Source: Mixta tenebrionis (GTDB lineage Bacteria; Pseudomonadota; Gammaproteobacteria; Enterobacterales; Enterobacteriaceae). Taken from it: DNA of 64,000 nucleotides. The stretch is taken from positions 369,286-433,285 of the forward strand of contig NZ_VHQI01000003.1 in assembly GCF_006517625.1 (NCBI RefSeq). The letters run 5' to 3'. Position 1 is the stretch's first letter. The number at the start of each line of letters is the position of its first letter. Made by a program: the position numbers and the translations under genes. A model generated the notes under the pieces. That model saw only the letters and a list, made by a program, of their open reading frames with translations, was not told where the DNA came from and searched no databases. Shown here in pieces: positions 1-6,753 of the stretch.

Positions 1-992
1 TCGGTCGCATCCGGCGCCAGCGACAGCACCCGCACCTGCATCGCCAGACCGATCGTCATCATGCCCATTCCCCAGATAATACACAGCACCGATATGGCCA
101 GGGGATGTACCGCCGCGAACAGCAGCAGCCCCATACAGAGGGTAATCAGTCCAATTGCGCTCAACAGCAGCGCAGAAGGGAATTTATTGCCCAGCAGGCT
201 AAAGATAATGCTGCCGACGATGCCGGCGCTGCCAAAAATCAGCAGCAGAAAAGTGGTGAAGTTTTCGCCCTGAGAGGCAATCAGCTGCATAAAAGGTTCG
301 ATATAGCTGTAGGCGGTATAGTGCGCTGTCACTACCAGCGTTACCAGCAGATAGAGGCTGGCCAGCGCCGGGCGTTTAAACAGCATCGGCACGCTGCTGA
401 GCGAACCGGTATGTTCGCTGGGCAGCTTCGGCAGCAGCTTAATCAGCATCAGCATCAAAATCAGCGCGGAAGCGCCAATCATGCCAAAAGTAATACGCCA
501 GCCGAGGTACTGACCGATAATGCGCCCGATCGGCACCCCTAACACCATTGCCAGCGCGGTGCCGGTAGCCAGCATGCTCAGCGCCTGGGTTTTCTTACCG
601 GCAGGAGCGACGCGGATCGCCAGCGAGGCGGTAATTGACCAGAAAATGGCGTGCGCCAGCGCTATACCAATGCGCGACGCCACCAGCAGCCAAAAATTCC
701 ACGCCAGCAGCGACAGCACATGACTGAGGATAAACAGCACAAAGATGGCGCTCAGCAACAAACGCCGCTCGATATTACGCGTTGCCAGCATCAGCGGCAG
801 CGACATCAGCGCCACCACCCAGGCGTAGATGGTCAGCATCACGCCTACCTCCGGCGTTTGCATCGCGAATGAGGCGGCGATATCGGAAAGCAGGCCTACC
901 GGCACAAATTCAGTGGTATTAAAAATAAAAGCGGCCACGGCCAGCAGCACAACGCGCAGCCAGGCGGTTTTACGGGAAACGGGTGTTTGCAT
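1..992 (-). CDS. sotB: Sugar efflux MFS transporter SotB, 3' end cut by window
   Basis: The reverse strand from an ATG at 990-992 gives 330 residues without a stop, running off the window edge. The N-terminus (TVSRK-like start, then [20 protein letters not shown] and [13 protein letters not shown]) is nearly the same as E. coli SotB/YdeA, a 12-helix major facilitator that exports arabinose and other sugars or IPTG-like compounds across the inner membrane. The family is about 390-396 residues, so roughly 60 C-terminal residues lie outside. Multiple hydrophobic helices are evident, including the conserved SITASLAIR stretch. A CRP-like palindrome lies about 60 bp upstream, which would suit catabolite control. 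Identity is secure; the transported substrate here is inferred from E. coli. Confidence 0.93.
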   Translation of the reverse strand, partial: MQTPVSRKTAWLRVVLLAVAAFIFNTTEFVPVGLLSDIAASFAMQTPEVGVMLTIYAWVVALMSLPLMLATRNIERRLLLSAIFVLFILSHVLSLLAWNFWLLVASRIGIALAHAIFWSITASLAIRVAPAGKKTQALSMLATGTALAMVLGVPIGRIIGQYLGWRITFGMIGASALILMLMLIKLLPKLPSEHTGSLSSVPMLFKRPALASLYLLVTLVVTAHYTAYSYIEPFMQLIASQGENFTTFLLLIFGSAGIVGSIIFSLLGNKFPSALLLSAIGLITLCMGLLLFAAVHPLAISVLCIIWGMGMMTIGLAMQVRVLSLAPDAT

Positions 993-1349
993 GGATTAAT
1001 CAGATGCCAGACGCGTGAAACGGTTAAAGAACGGGGTGATATTAGCATTAAAAAGTGATGTGCATCACATTATGTTGCCGCCCTGTGCCATTTGATGCGC
1101 CGCCGAAACCGTGACAGCGAACAACGCGGCGGGGCAGGCGCGCTGTTCAGGCGGCATCGTTCTCTGGCCGTTTATTCCAACCGGCCGCGCGCTGCGCCAA
1201 CGTCAGCGGAGCGGGGCATTTATGAATATGTGCCCTGTCCTGTGGGTTATCTTCAAAAAAGCAACAGTGTTTGTTATATTATTGCGTATTGCTTCTTCAC
1301 AGCCGTGGCGCCAAAAAGAATAATATTCGCCGCAACTCAGGATGATGAA
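993..1349. other. Divergent intergenic region, sotB / Rrf2 gene
   Basis: About 357 bp between divergent genes. Apart from the CRP-like site no gene is supported. A plus-strand frame stays open from 1092 into the Rrf2 gene, but its first 86 codons look like untranslated leader: they match no family motif, and the ATG at 1350 has a good Shine-Dalgarno. Confidence 0.5.
1051..1072. promoter_or_regulatory. CRP-like operator upstream of sotB
   Basis: The bases GTGA-TGTGCA-TCAC (1055-1068) have the GTGA-N6-TCAC layout of a CRP site, with flanking A and T that match the consensus ends. It sits 60-80 bp upstream of the sotB start and about 280 bp upstream of the Rrf2-type gene start, so either could be controlled. 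No mapped promoter is known here; the call is by consensus match only. Confidence 0.55.
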
Positions 1350-1835
1350 ATGTTAGATTACCGCTTCCCGACAGCTTTGCAGATGGTTTTGAGCGTAGCG
1401 ATGGCGGAGCAGTCGGGCAAACGTTCCACCAGCGCCATTCTGGCGTATGGTCTGGAAGCAAACCCCAGCTTTATTCGTAAATTAATGGTGCCGCTTACGC
1501 GTGATGGCATTATTGTTTCCACCCTGGGCCGCACCGGCTCGATTCACCTTGGGCGTCCGGCCGATCAAATTACGCTGCGCGATATTTATGTTTCGGTGAT
1601 CGAGGATAAAAAAATCTGGGCCTCACGCCCTGAAGTTCCGGCCCGCTGCGTGGTCAGCGCTAACGCCTGCTGGTATTTTAAAGCTATCGCTCAGGAGGCG
1701 GAAGAGGCCTCGCTGAACGTGCTGGCGCAGCGCACCGTAGCTGATGCGCTGCAGGAGCTGCAGAAAAGAGATACCAGCGGCTGCGATGCCGTTCCGGAGC
1801 CTGAACCGGAAGAACTGTGTAAAAAGAGCCGCTAA
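1350..1835 (+). CDS. Rrf2 family transcriptional regulator
   Basis: 161 residues. The N-terminal winged helix (residues about 4-75: FPTALQMVLSVAMAE, SAILAYGLEANPSFIRKLM, LTRDGII, GRTGSIHLGRP) has the Rrf2 pattern in which a fixed number of residues separates the recognition helix from the wing. IscR and NsrR ligate an Fe-S cluster through three cysteines at about 90-110. Here only C100 and C107 lie in that region, with C145 and C157 in a weakly conserved tail, so a classical cluster is not assured. The ATG at 1350 was chosen over upstream in-frame codons because CAGGA lies at the right distance. The gene stands alone and is followed by a strong terminator. Its target genes cannot be read from the sequence. 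Confidence 0.8.
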   Translation: MLDYRFPTALQMVLSVAMAEQSGKRSTSAILAYGLEANPSFIRKLMVPLTRDGIIVSTLGRTGSIHLGRPADQITLRDIYVSVIEDKKIWASRPEVPARCVVSANACWYFKAIAQEAEEASLNVLAQRTVADALQELQKRDTSGCDAVPEPEPEELCKKSR

Positions 1836-1850
1836 ACGCGGCTTTTTTTA
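1827..1850 (+). terminator. Rho-independent terminator of the Rrf2 gene
   Basis: Stem AGCCGC / GCGGCT (1827-1832 and 1838-1843) with a 5-nt loop that contains the stop codon, followed by seven T. The stem overlaps the last codons of the gene. Confidence 0.85.
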
Positions 1851-2086
1851 TGCGCGTATAAGCCAGCCAGCAATGGCACGGTGATTGAGGCGATAAGTTT
1901 ACCGTTGCGGGGCTGGAAGATTTATTTAATTAGTTACAACATACTAAATAGGTGAGTTATTGAAAACAGTTCAGCATTGTGCAACAAAATAAAACCAGCC
2001 GGGCAGGGGGTGAGTTGGGAAATTACTGAGTATAATCGCGGGATTTTAATACAAGTTACTGATATTAAAAGTCTTAAAAAGAAAGG

Positions 2087-2191
2087 CTAATCGTAGTAGC
2101 ATTCCTGTTCTTCTGCGCCGTTATCGGTAAATTTATTATAGATATAGCCGAGAGCGCACCATAAAAGAAAAAAACTTACTATCCATAACAT
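2087..2191 (-). CDS. Candidate 34-residue single-pass membrane protein
   Basis: A short reverse-strand frame encodes MLWIVSFFLLWCALGYIY followed by a polar acidic tail ending ECYYD. The first 18 residues are one hydrophobic segment, suggesting an inner-membrane small protein with a 15-residue soluble tail. Support for its being real is a well-formed sigma70 promoter 33 bp upstream (TTGAAA-17-TAGTAT) and an AGGGTG Shine-Dalgarno-like run nine bases before the ATG. An in-frame GTG 12 bases upstream could also start it. I do not recognise the family. Many enteric stress-induced small membrane proteins have this size and shape, but no function is assigned. Confidence 0.45.
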   Translation of the reverse strand: MLWIVSFFLLWCALGYIYNKFTDNGAEEQECYYD

Positions 2192-2223
2192 CAGTAATAT
2201 CACCCTGAAAATAAACGCAGGGC

Positions 2224-2252
2224 ATACTATCTTTGTTCTACCGAATTTTCAA
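2224..2252 (-). promoter_or_regulatory. Sigma70-type promoter for the 34-residue membrane protein
   Basis: On the minus strand TTGAAA (2247-2252) and TAGTAT (2224-2229) are separated by exactly 17 bp. A transcript would start near 2217 and leave a leader of about 26 nt before the ATG. Confidence 0.55.
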
Positions 2253-2385
2253 TTAACGCTGTTGCCTGCGACAGAAATATGCGTTTATCTTTTAATTAAA
2301 AGAGGGGGGTATTAAATAAAAGTTAAAGTCTCTCTTATTGATTATAAAAATATCGGCAATCCGGAAAAACGGCAAAATAAAAATA

Positions 2386-2628
2386 TCAATACGTTTCCCG
2401 ACGCTGCCATAGCTGCTCCCACTGCTGTTGCAACCGACGGCTAAGGTTATCAGTCGCGATCGCGCCAGCCTGCTCGCCGCTGAAGGCGCGCAGGATCGTG
2501 CTGAGCTCAATTTCCACCTGACCGTCGGCGGCTATCCGCCACAGCAGCCTGCCGGACTGCATCGCGTCCGCCAGCTCTGCCGGCGTCCGGTGCGTGATCT
2601 GCTCTGCTTCAGACATCTGTAGCCACAT
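2386..2628 (-). CDS. Hypothetical small protein (80 residues)
   Basis: Reverse-strand frame of 80 residues beginning MWLQMSEAEQITHRTP, with a body rich in Glu, Gln, Arg and Ala and no signal peptide or membrane segment. The product looks mostly helical and soluble. I chose the ATG at 2626-2628, which has an AAAGG motif a few bases upstream. The frame stays open to a TTG at 2673 and also holds an ATG at 2616, so the start is uncertain by up to 16 codons. It is a single gene between AT-rich intergenic stretches. I do not recognise the family and see no motif that suggests an activity. Confidence 0.5.
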   Translation of the reverse strand: MWLQMSEAEQITHRTPAELADAMQSGRLLWRIAADGQVEIELSTILRAFSGEQAGAIATDNLSRRLQQQWEQLWQRRETY

Positions 2629-2875
2629 CGCCTTTCTGTTCCTGTCGTCATCACCTATCACTGGTATCGGCAAAAGCAGTTAATTATTAAGAAATTTTGT
2701 AATTATCTTATTTTTCAAAAGGCTACATGCCGGCGCTTTTTCCGCCCTGGCCAGCAAAGCGGGGGGAACGCTTTTAATGTATCAATATAATTTGCAATTT
2801 TTGTCAAATTCAGTCACCGTTAAATGTAACTGCAACAGATACTGATACTGTTAGCCTGGCGACGGGAGAAAAATA

Positions 2876-3229
2876 ATGAGAAGTGACGCGTTTATTCACG
2901 ATCTGATTGACTGGATTGACAACAACATTGAAGGCCGACTGAACCTGGACACGGTGTCCGAACGGGCAGGTTACTCCAAGTGGCACCTGCAGCGCATGTT
3001 TAAAGAGCATACCGGCTATCCGCTGGGCGAATATATTCGTTCGCAGAAGCTGAAAAAATCGGCGGATCGTCTGACGACCAGCAACGAACCTATTTTGAAC
3101 GTCGCTATCTCGTTAGGGTTTGATTCGCAGCAATCCTTTAACCGCAGCTTTAAGCGCCAGTTTGGGCAGGCGCCCGGCGCATGGCGCCGCAGCGCAGGGC
3201 AGCAGCACGAAAAAGCGCTGCAGCGCTGA
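2876..3229 (+). CDS. AraC-family regulator, MarA/SoxS/Rob type
   Basis: 117 residues, the size of the single-domain regulators MarA, SoxS and RamA. It has two helix-turn-helix units: the first around residues 22-47 (LDTVSERAGYSKWHLQRMFK) and the second around 70-97 (ILNVAISLGFDSQQSFNRSF). The GYSKWHLQRMFK and GFDSQQ signatures are diagnostic of the MarA/SoxS/Rob/RamA branch, which activates efflux, oxidative-stress and membrane-permeability genes at mar/sox/rob boxes. There is no effector-binding domain, so activity should depend on the amount of protein. GGGAGA precedes the ATG at good spacing. Which member it corresponds to cannot be settled without a tree; RamA, SoxS and the Rob N-terminus are all close. 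Confidence 0.85.
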   Translation: MRSDAFIHDLIDWIDNNIEGRLNLDTVSERAGYSKWHLQRMFKEHTGYPLGEYIRSQKLKKSADRLTTSNEPILNVAISLGFDSQQSFNRSFKRQFGQAPGAWRRSAGQQHEKALQR

Positions 3230-3534
3230 GCGAACGCCAGGGCCGGATTTTCCGGCCCGCGTGATGACAGCGCTCCGCGTTGCTGTCTGGCTGGATTAAC
3301 AACTATGTTTAAGGCTGGCTGAACAGCTCTGCTACAGCATAAGCCGCTATCAGGACGACATCGTACTGACTCCGCTGTTTTTACCAGCGCATGACATCGC
3401 ACTGTCCCCTCTGTTTTTTATCGGCGCGACGCAGGCCGCCGCTGGCATTGCGTGAAGGCAGTAACCCAACGGACATTCCGCTCCGATCTTCAGGCTGCTA
3501 TAGTGCCCGCATCATTATTACGCCATAAAAGATT
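3230..3534. other. Degenerate region after the AraC gene: partial gene copy and 36-bp repeat
   Basis: No intact gene. 3240-3258 is a hairpin (GGGCCGGA / TCCGGCCC) without a T-run. 3291-3324 matches the AraC gene at 2911-2944 in 27 of 34 ungapped positions and translates to WINNYV-stop-GWLN against WIDNNIEGRLN. 3357-3428 is two copies of a 36-bp unit. This looks like the decayed remains of a duplicated regulator plus a local duplication. Confidence 0.45.
3357..3428 (+). repeat. 36-bp tandem duplication
   Basis: Copies at 3357-3392 and 3393-3428. The first 26 bases (GACATCG-ACTG-C-CC-CTGTTTTT) differ at four positions and the last ten are more diverged. There is no coding function for it that I can defend. 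Confidence 0.6.
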
Positions 3535-3981
3535 ATGTCTAAAAAACTTTGGCTGGGCCTGATTCTCGTACTGGCGGTCGCCTTTGTCGGCCTGCGTCCC
3601 CATTTTACTTCGCAACCGCAGGCCGATCTCACCGTTGCGCCGAACGATATCAACGCCCTGACCGCCGATCGACGCGTCGCCCGCTATCTGCAACAGCATC
3701 AGCGTCTGCCGGATTACTACATCAGCAAAACCCAGGCGCGACGTCATGGCTGGGTAGCGGCGAAGGGAAACCTTTGCCAGGTGTTGCCAGGGCGCGCTAT
3801 CGGCGGCGATCGTTTTGCCAACCGCGAGGGCGGGCTGCCGGCGCATGCCGGGCGCAACTGGTATGAAGCTGACGTTAACTATCGCTGCGGACGCCGCGGC
3901 GCCGATCGCCTGCTTTATTCCAGCGATGGTTTGATCTATCTCACCACCGACCACTACCGTACTTTCCATCGTCTGGAGTAA
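3535..3981 (+). CDS. Barnase-family exported ribonuclease
   Basis: 148 residues. Residues 1-20 form a hydrophobic signal peptide or anchor (KKLWLGLILVLAVAFVGL), so the enzyme acts in the periplasm or outside the cell. The rest is colinear with Bacillus barnase: RLPDYYISKTQARRHGWV, GNL, PGRAIGGDRFANREG, EADVNY, LLYSSDGLIYLTTDHY. Catalytic residues by alignment are E111 (barnase Glu73), R125 (Arg87) and H140 (His102), with K77 at the Lys27 position. Two cysteines, C81 and C118, are absent from barnase and could form a disulfide in the periplasm. It cleaves single-stranded RNA 3' of guanosine if it behaves like the family. The inhibitor gene starts 3 bp after its stop. Confidence 0.9.
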   Translation: MSKKLWLGLILVLAVAFVGLRPHFTSQPQADLTVAPNDINALTADRRVARYLQQHQRLPDYYISKTQARRHGWVAAKGNLCQVLPGRAIGGDRFANREGGLPAHAGRNWYEADVNYRCGRRGADRLLYSSDGLIYLTTDHYRTFHRLE

Positions 3982-3984
3982 GCC

Positions 3985-4254
3985 ATGCTGGAAATGCATT
4001 TTGACTTCTTGCAGCTTGACAGCCGGATAGCTTTTTACCGCAGCTTTGCTGAACAGAGCGGCGCAGGCGAGCATTTTGGCGCGAATCTTGATGCGCTGTG
4101 GGATGCGTTGACCGGCGAGATCGCCTTGCCCGCGCGCCTGTGGCTGTATCATTTGCCGCCTCGCGCCGAGCGGGGGGAGCTGGCGGCAATAATCGCGCTG
4201 CTGGAAGAGGCCGCCTGCGAACTGGATGGGGCGCTTATTTTACAGCCGGTGTAA
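3985..4254 (+). CDS. Barstar-family ribonuclease inhibitor
   Basis: 89 residues, the same length as Bacillus barstar. The block HFGANLDALWDALTG (residues 30-44) matches barstar YYGENLDALWDCLTG. D36 and D40 correspond to barstar Asp35 and Asp39, which plug the barnase active site. No signal peptide: it stays in the cytoplasm, where it would protect the cell from RNase that fails to be exported. It is translationally linked to the RNase gene (3-bp gap; its GGAG Shine-Dalgarno lies inside the end of that gene). Confidence 0.9.
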   Translation: MLEMHFDFLQLDSRIAFYRSFAEQSGAGEHFGANLDALWDALTGEIALPARLWLYHLPPRAERGELAAIIALLEEAACELDGALILQPV

Positions 4255-4276
4255 GCCGGCCGGCTCAGGATAAGAC

Positions 4277-4299
4277 GCGGGGCGCGATCGCCGCCCCGC
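4277..4299. terminator. Hairpin between barstar gene and srfC (convergent)
   Basis: GCGGGGCG (4277-4284) pairs with CGCCCCGC (4292-4299) across a 7-nt loop. The T-run after it is poor in both directions, so it may act as a transcript end stabiliser rather than a strict terminator. Confidence 0.45.
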
Positions 4300-4312
4300 A
4301 GATTTCAACGCT

Positions 4313-4363
4313 GCATAAGCTTCAGCGCTGCGCAGGCTTCAGCTCTGGATAAGCTTCAGCGCT
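4313..4363. repeat. Three tandem 17-bp units spanning the srfC stop codon
   Basis: On the minus strand the units are AGCGCTGAAGCTTATCC, AGAGCTGAAGCCTGCGC and AGCGCTGAAGCTTATGC, exactly 17 bp apart. The first lies in srfC coding sequence, the middle one contains the TGA stop (4339-4341), and the third is downstream. Confidence 0.7.
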
Positions 4364-6753
4364 TTCAGCAGCGGCAGACGCGCGGCGTCGTCGATTTCGC
4401 TGCCGCCCGCATAGCCGTTATTTTCAACGATCAGCGTATTCAGCCCAACCAGCCAGTCATAGATATAAAACGCGGTGGTATTTGCTGGCGCGGCGGAGAG
4501 CCGCGTCAGGCGCTGCGCATGACCGAAGCTGACGGCGGGCGTCTGCGGCTGTGCGAAAATTTTGTTGCCGCGGTTCACGCGGCTGTCGGGGCGTTCGGCA
4601 GCTTCGCGTTTGAGAAAGCCGAGCCAGGCGACAAAATCGCCCAGCACGGTAAGCGCGCGCGAAACCTGACGATCGACTTTACCTTCGCGCGGCGCGCCCG
4701 GCGCCTCATGCTCGGTCAGCGTACGCAGCAGGCTGCCGGCTACGTCAAGACGGAAGCTGGCGGTAATCAGCTCTTCAGTCAACATCTGCATGGCGCTTTT
4801 GCTGACGCCCAGCAGAGAGAGCAGGCCGTCATTATCCGGCAGGCTGCGCAGATGATGGATCCAGTAGCGCTGCACGTTATGGGCGAACAGGCTGTCGCAG
4901 TCGGGCGCCGCGTCTTCGCCGTCGCTGGCCAGCGTCGGCGCGGGGCGATCGCTGAACAGATCGAACTCAAAGCCGATACCGAAATGGCTGCTGGGCAAAT
5001 CGGGCGCGGCGGGCATCTGCGCGGCGCGCCCGGTCTGCGGCTGTTGCGGCAGCAGATAAATCGCGCGCAGCTGATCACGCGAAGGCTGTAACCGTTCCAG
5101 CAGCTCGCCGTGCAGGCCGGTACGGGTCTGCAGCGCCTTCAACAGGCTGTCGGCGATCTGCTGTTTGTGCTGCAGATCGTCAACCGGCTGCGCCCAGTTA
5201 ACCAGCAGGCGCTCGCCCAGCTCAAGGCGCAGACGCTGAACGCGTCCCTGCAGACGCGCCAGCCGCTCTTCCGCCTTCAGCTCGGCCTGTAGCCAGGCGG
5301 CCATGCGTTCGATGCCGCCCGCATCCTGCGCCAGCATCGATCCCCAGTCGCTGCCCGCTACGCCGGTCTGACGCTGTACCGCTTCGTCAATATTCACCGG
5401 CTGCAGGTAGCGACCGTCAAAGCGGGTGACCGCCCAGATCAGCACCGGCTTCTGCGCGTTTGGCTTTTCGCCTTCGGCGCGCGGCATGGTTTTCAGCCAC
5501 TGCGTCAGCATGCGGCCTACCAGGCTGGCGTCCTGACGCCGGCTGGCGGCGGTGCAGACCAGCACGCGATCCAGCGCCTGACGTTCGCCATAAAATTCGA
5601 GAAACAGCGCGCGTCGGGCGCGCATCAGGCGCGCCGCCAGCGGATTACGCTGCGCGGCCTGCTCCTGTTCGTAGCGCGCATCCTCTTCCAGCGCGGCGCC
5701 GTAGCCGGGAATATCCACTGCCTCGACACGATCGAACAGCGCCTGACGCGGCGGCATGGCGAGAGGAATCAGCACCTCCAGCGTCAGCAGCAGCAGCTCC
5801 GCCAGTGAAAGAGAAACCGGACGCTGGCTGGACGTCGTCGGGCAGGGCACCACTTCCACCAGGCGATTCTGCGCGCCGTTCAGCGTATTCGTTGCGTTGC
5901 TGAACAGCAGCTCCGACGGCAGCAGGGCGTCGTCAACCAACAGCGAAAGCGGCGCCAGCACGCGCGGCGCATGCTGCAACGCGTGCAGCCTGTGGGCCAG
6001 CTGACGCCACAGCGCGGTTAAGGTTTCGTCGTCGTTCCACAGCAGGGCCAGCAGCTGAGCGCGATCGTCAACCTCAAGCCAGGGCGCCAGTTCGCAGGCC
6101 TGCGGCCAGAAATGGCGGTTAAGCAACGCGGCGCGTTCGCTGTCCTGGCGGCGACAGAAATCCCACAGCGCTACCAGCTCTTCGCTCGCCATGCCCTCTA
6201 CCGGCTGCGGCTGGCGCAGGCGCTGCAAATGTTCCAGCCGCGCCTCCAGCGTTTTCGCTTCGCTGTCGCCGTTTGGCTGCTGTAAAAAGGCGGTCAGCAC
6301 CATGCGGGTCATTTCCGCCTCGCTCAGCAGCGTCAGCGTCAGCGGCCTTACCATATCCTCAGCCGGGCGCAGGCGGCTGAAGCGGATCGCCATGCCGTAA
6401 TCCTGATTGCCGGGGTTGATATGAGTCAGGTAGTCGAGCGTTTTGCCGGCGAGCTGGGTGGTTAAGCGCCCCTGCGCGTCGCCGACCAGCGCCTGCAGCA
6501 GCGAAGCCTTGCCCGCCTGGGAAAGGCCGTAAAAGCCGATGGTCTGCTCCTGCGTCAGCGCGTCGCCCGTCTGGCGCAGCTGATACTTACCGCGGCGCAG
6601 CGCCAGCTTCAGCCCATCCGCCTCCATATCCAGACGCGGCGACTGCACGCGCTGGGCATCGACCCAGGCCAGCGCCCGATCGATACCGTGATTCATATTC
6701 TCAACCTGCTGGCTGAGGGGCGATGCCTGCTGTGTCAGCGTAACGGTTCTCAT
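4339..6753 (-). CDS. srfC: SrfC-family putative virulence factor, GTPase-like
   Basis: 804 residues. It is placed as SrfC by size, by its position as third gene after srfA and srfB, and by its N-terminal nucleotide-binding motifs. GLSQAGKAS (residues 76-84) is P-loop-like, although the Ser/Thr that normally follows GK is Ala. VDIPG in the middle of the protein fits a DxxG switch, and AVTRFD fits a weak G4 motif. No signal peptide or clear membrane segment is seen, so it is probably cytoplasmic. SrfC was named in Salmonella as an SsrB-regulated factor, and its biochemical role is unsettled. It overlaps the srfB stop by 4 bp (6750-6753), so the two are translationally coupled. Whether the altered P-loop still binds nucleotide cannot be told from sequence. 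Confidence 0.85.
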   Translation of the reverse strand: MRTVTLTQQASPLSQQVENMNHGIDRALAWVDAQRVQSPRLDMEADGLKLALRRGKYQLRQTGDALTQEQTIGFYGLSQAGKASLLQALVGDAQGRLTTQLAGKTLDYLTHINPGNQDYGMAIRFSRLRPAEDMVRPLTLTLLSEAEMTRMVLTAFLQQPNGDSEAKTLEARLEHLQRLRQPQPVEGMASEELVALWDFCRRQDSERAALLNRHFWPQACELAPWLEVDDRAQLLALLWNDDETLTALWRQLAHRLHALQHAPRVLAPLSLLVDDALLPSELLFSNATNTLNGAQNRLVEVVPCPTTSSQRPVSLSLAELLLLTLEVLIPLAMPPRQALFDRVEAVDIPGYGAALEEDARYEQEQAAQRNPLAARLMRARRALFLEFYGERQALDRVLVCTAASRRQDASLVGRMLTQWLKTMPRAEGEKPNAQKPVLIWAVTRFDGRYLQPVNIDEAVQRQTGVAGSDWGSMLAQDAGGIERMAAWLQAELKAEERLARLQGRVQRLRLELGERLLVNWAQPVDDLQHKQQIADSLLKALQTRTGLHGELLERLQPSRDQLRAIYLLPQQPQTGRAAQMPAAPDLPSSHFGIGFEFDLFSDRPAPTLASDGEDAAPDCDSLFAHNVQRYWIHHLRSLPDNDGLLSLLGVSKSAMQMLTEELITASFRLDVAGSLLRTLTEHEAPGAPREGKVDRQVSRALTVLGDFVAWLGFLKREAAERPDSRVNRGNKIFAQPQTPAVSFGHAQRLTRLSAAPANTTAFYIYDWLVGLNTLIVENNGYAGGSEIDDAARLPLLKALKLIQS

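Noticed and set aside
1092..1349. N-terminal extension of the Rrf2 gene to a 247-residue product
   Set aside because: The added part has no family similarity, and the ATG at 1350 has a proper ribosome site and gives the usual family length.
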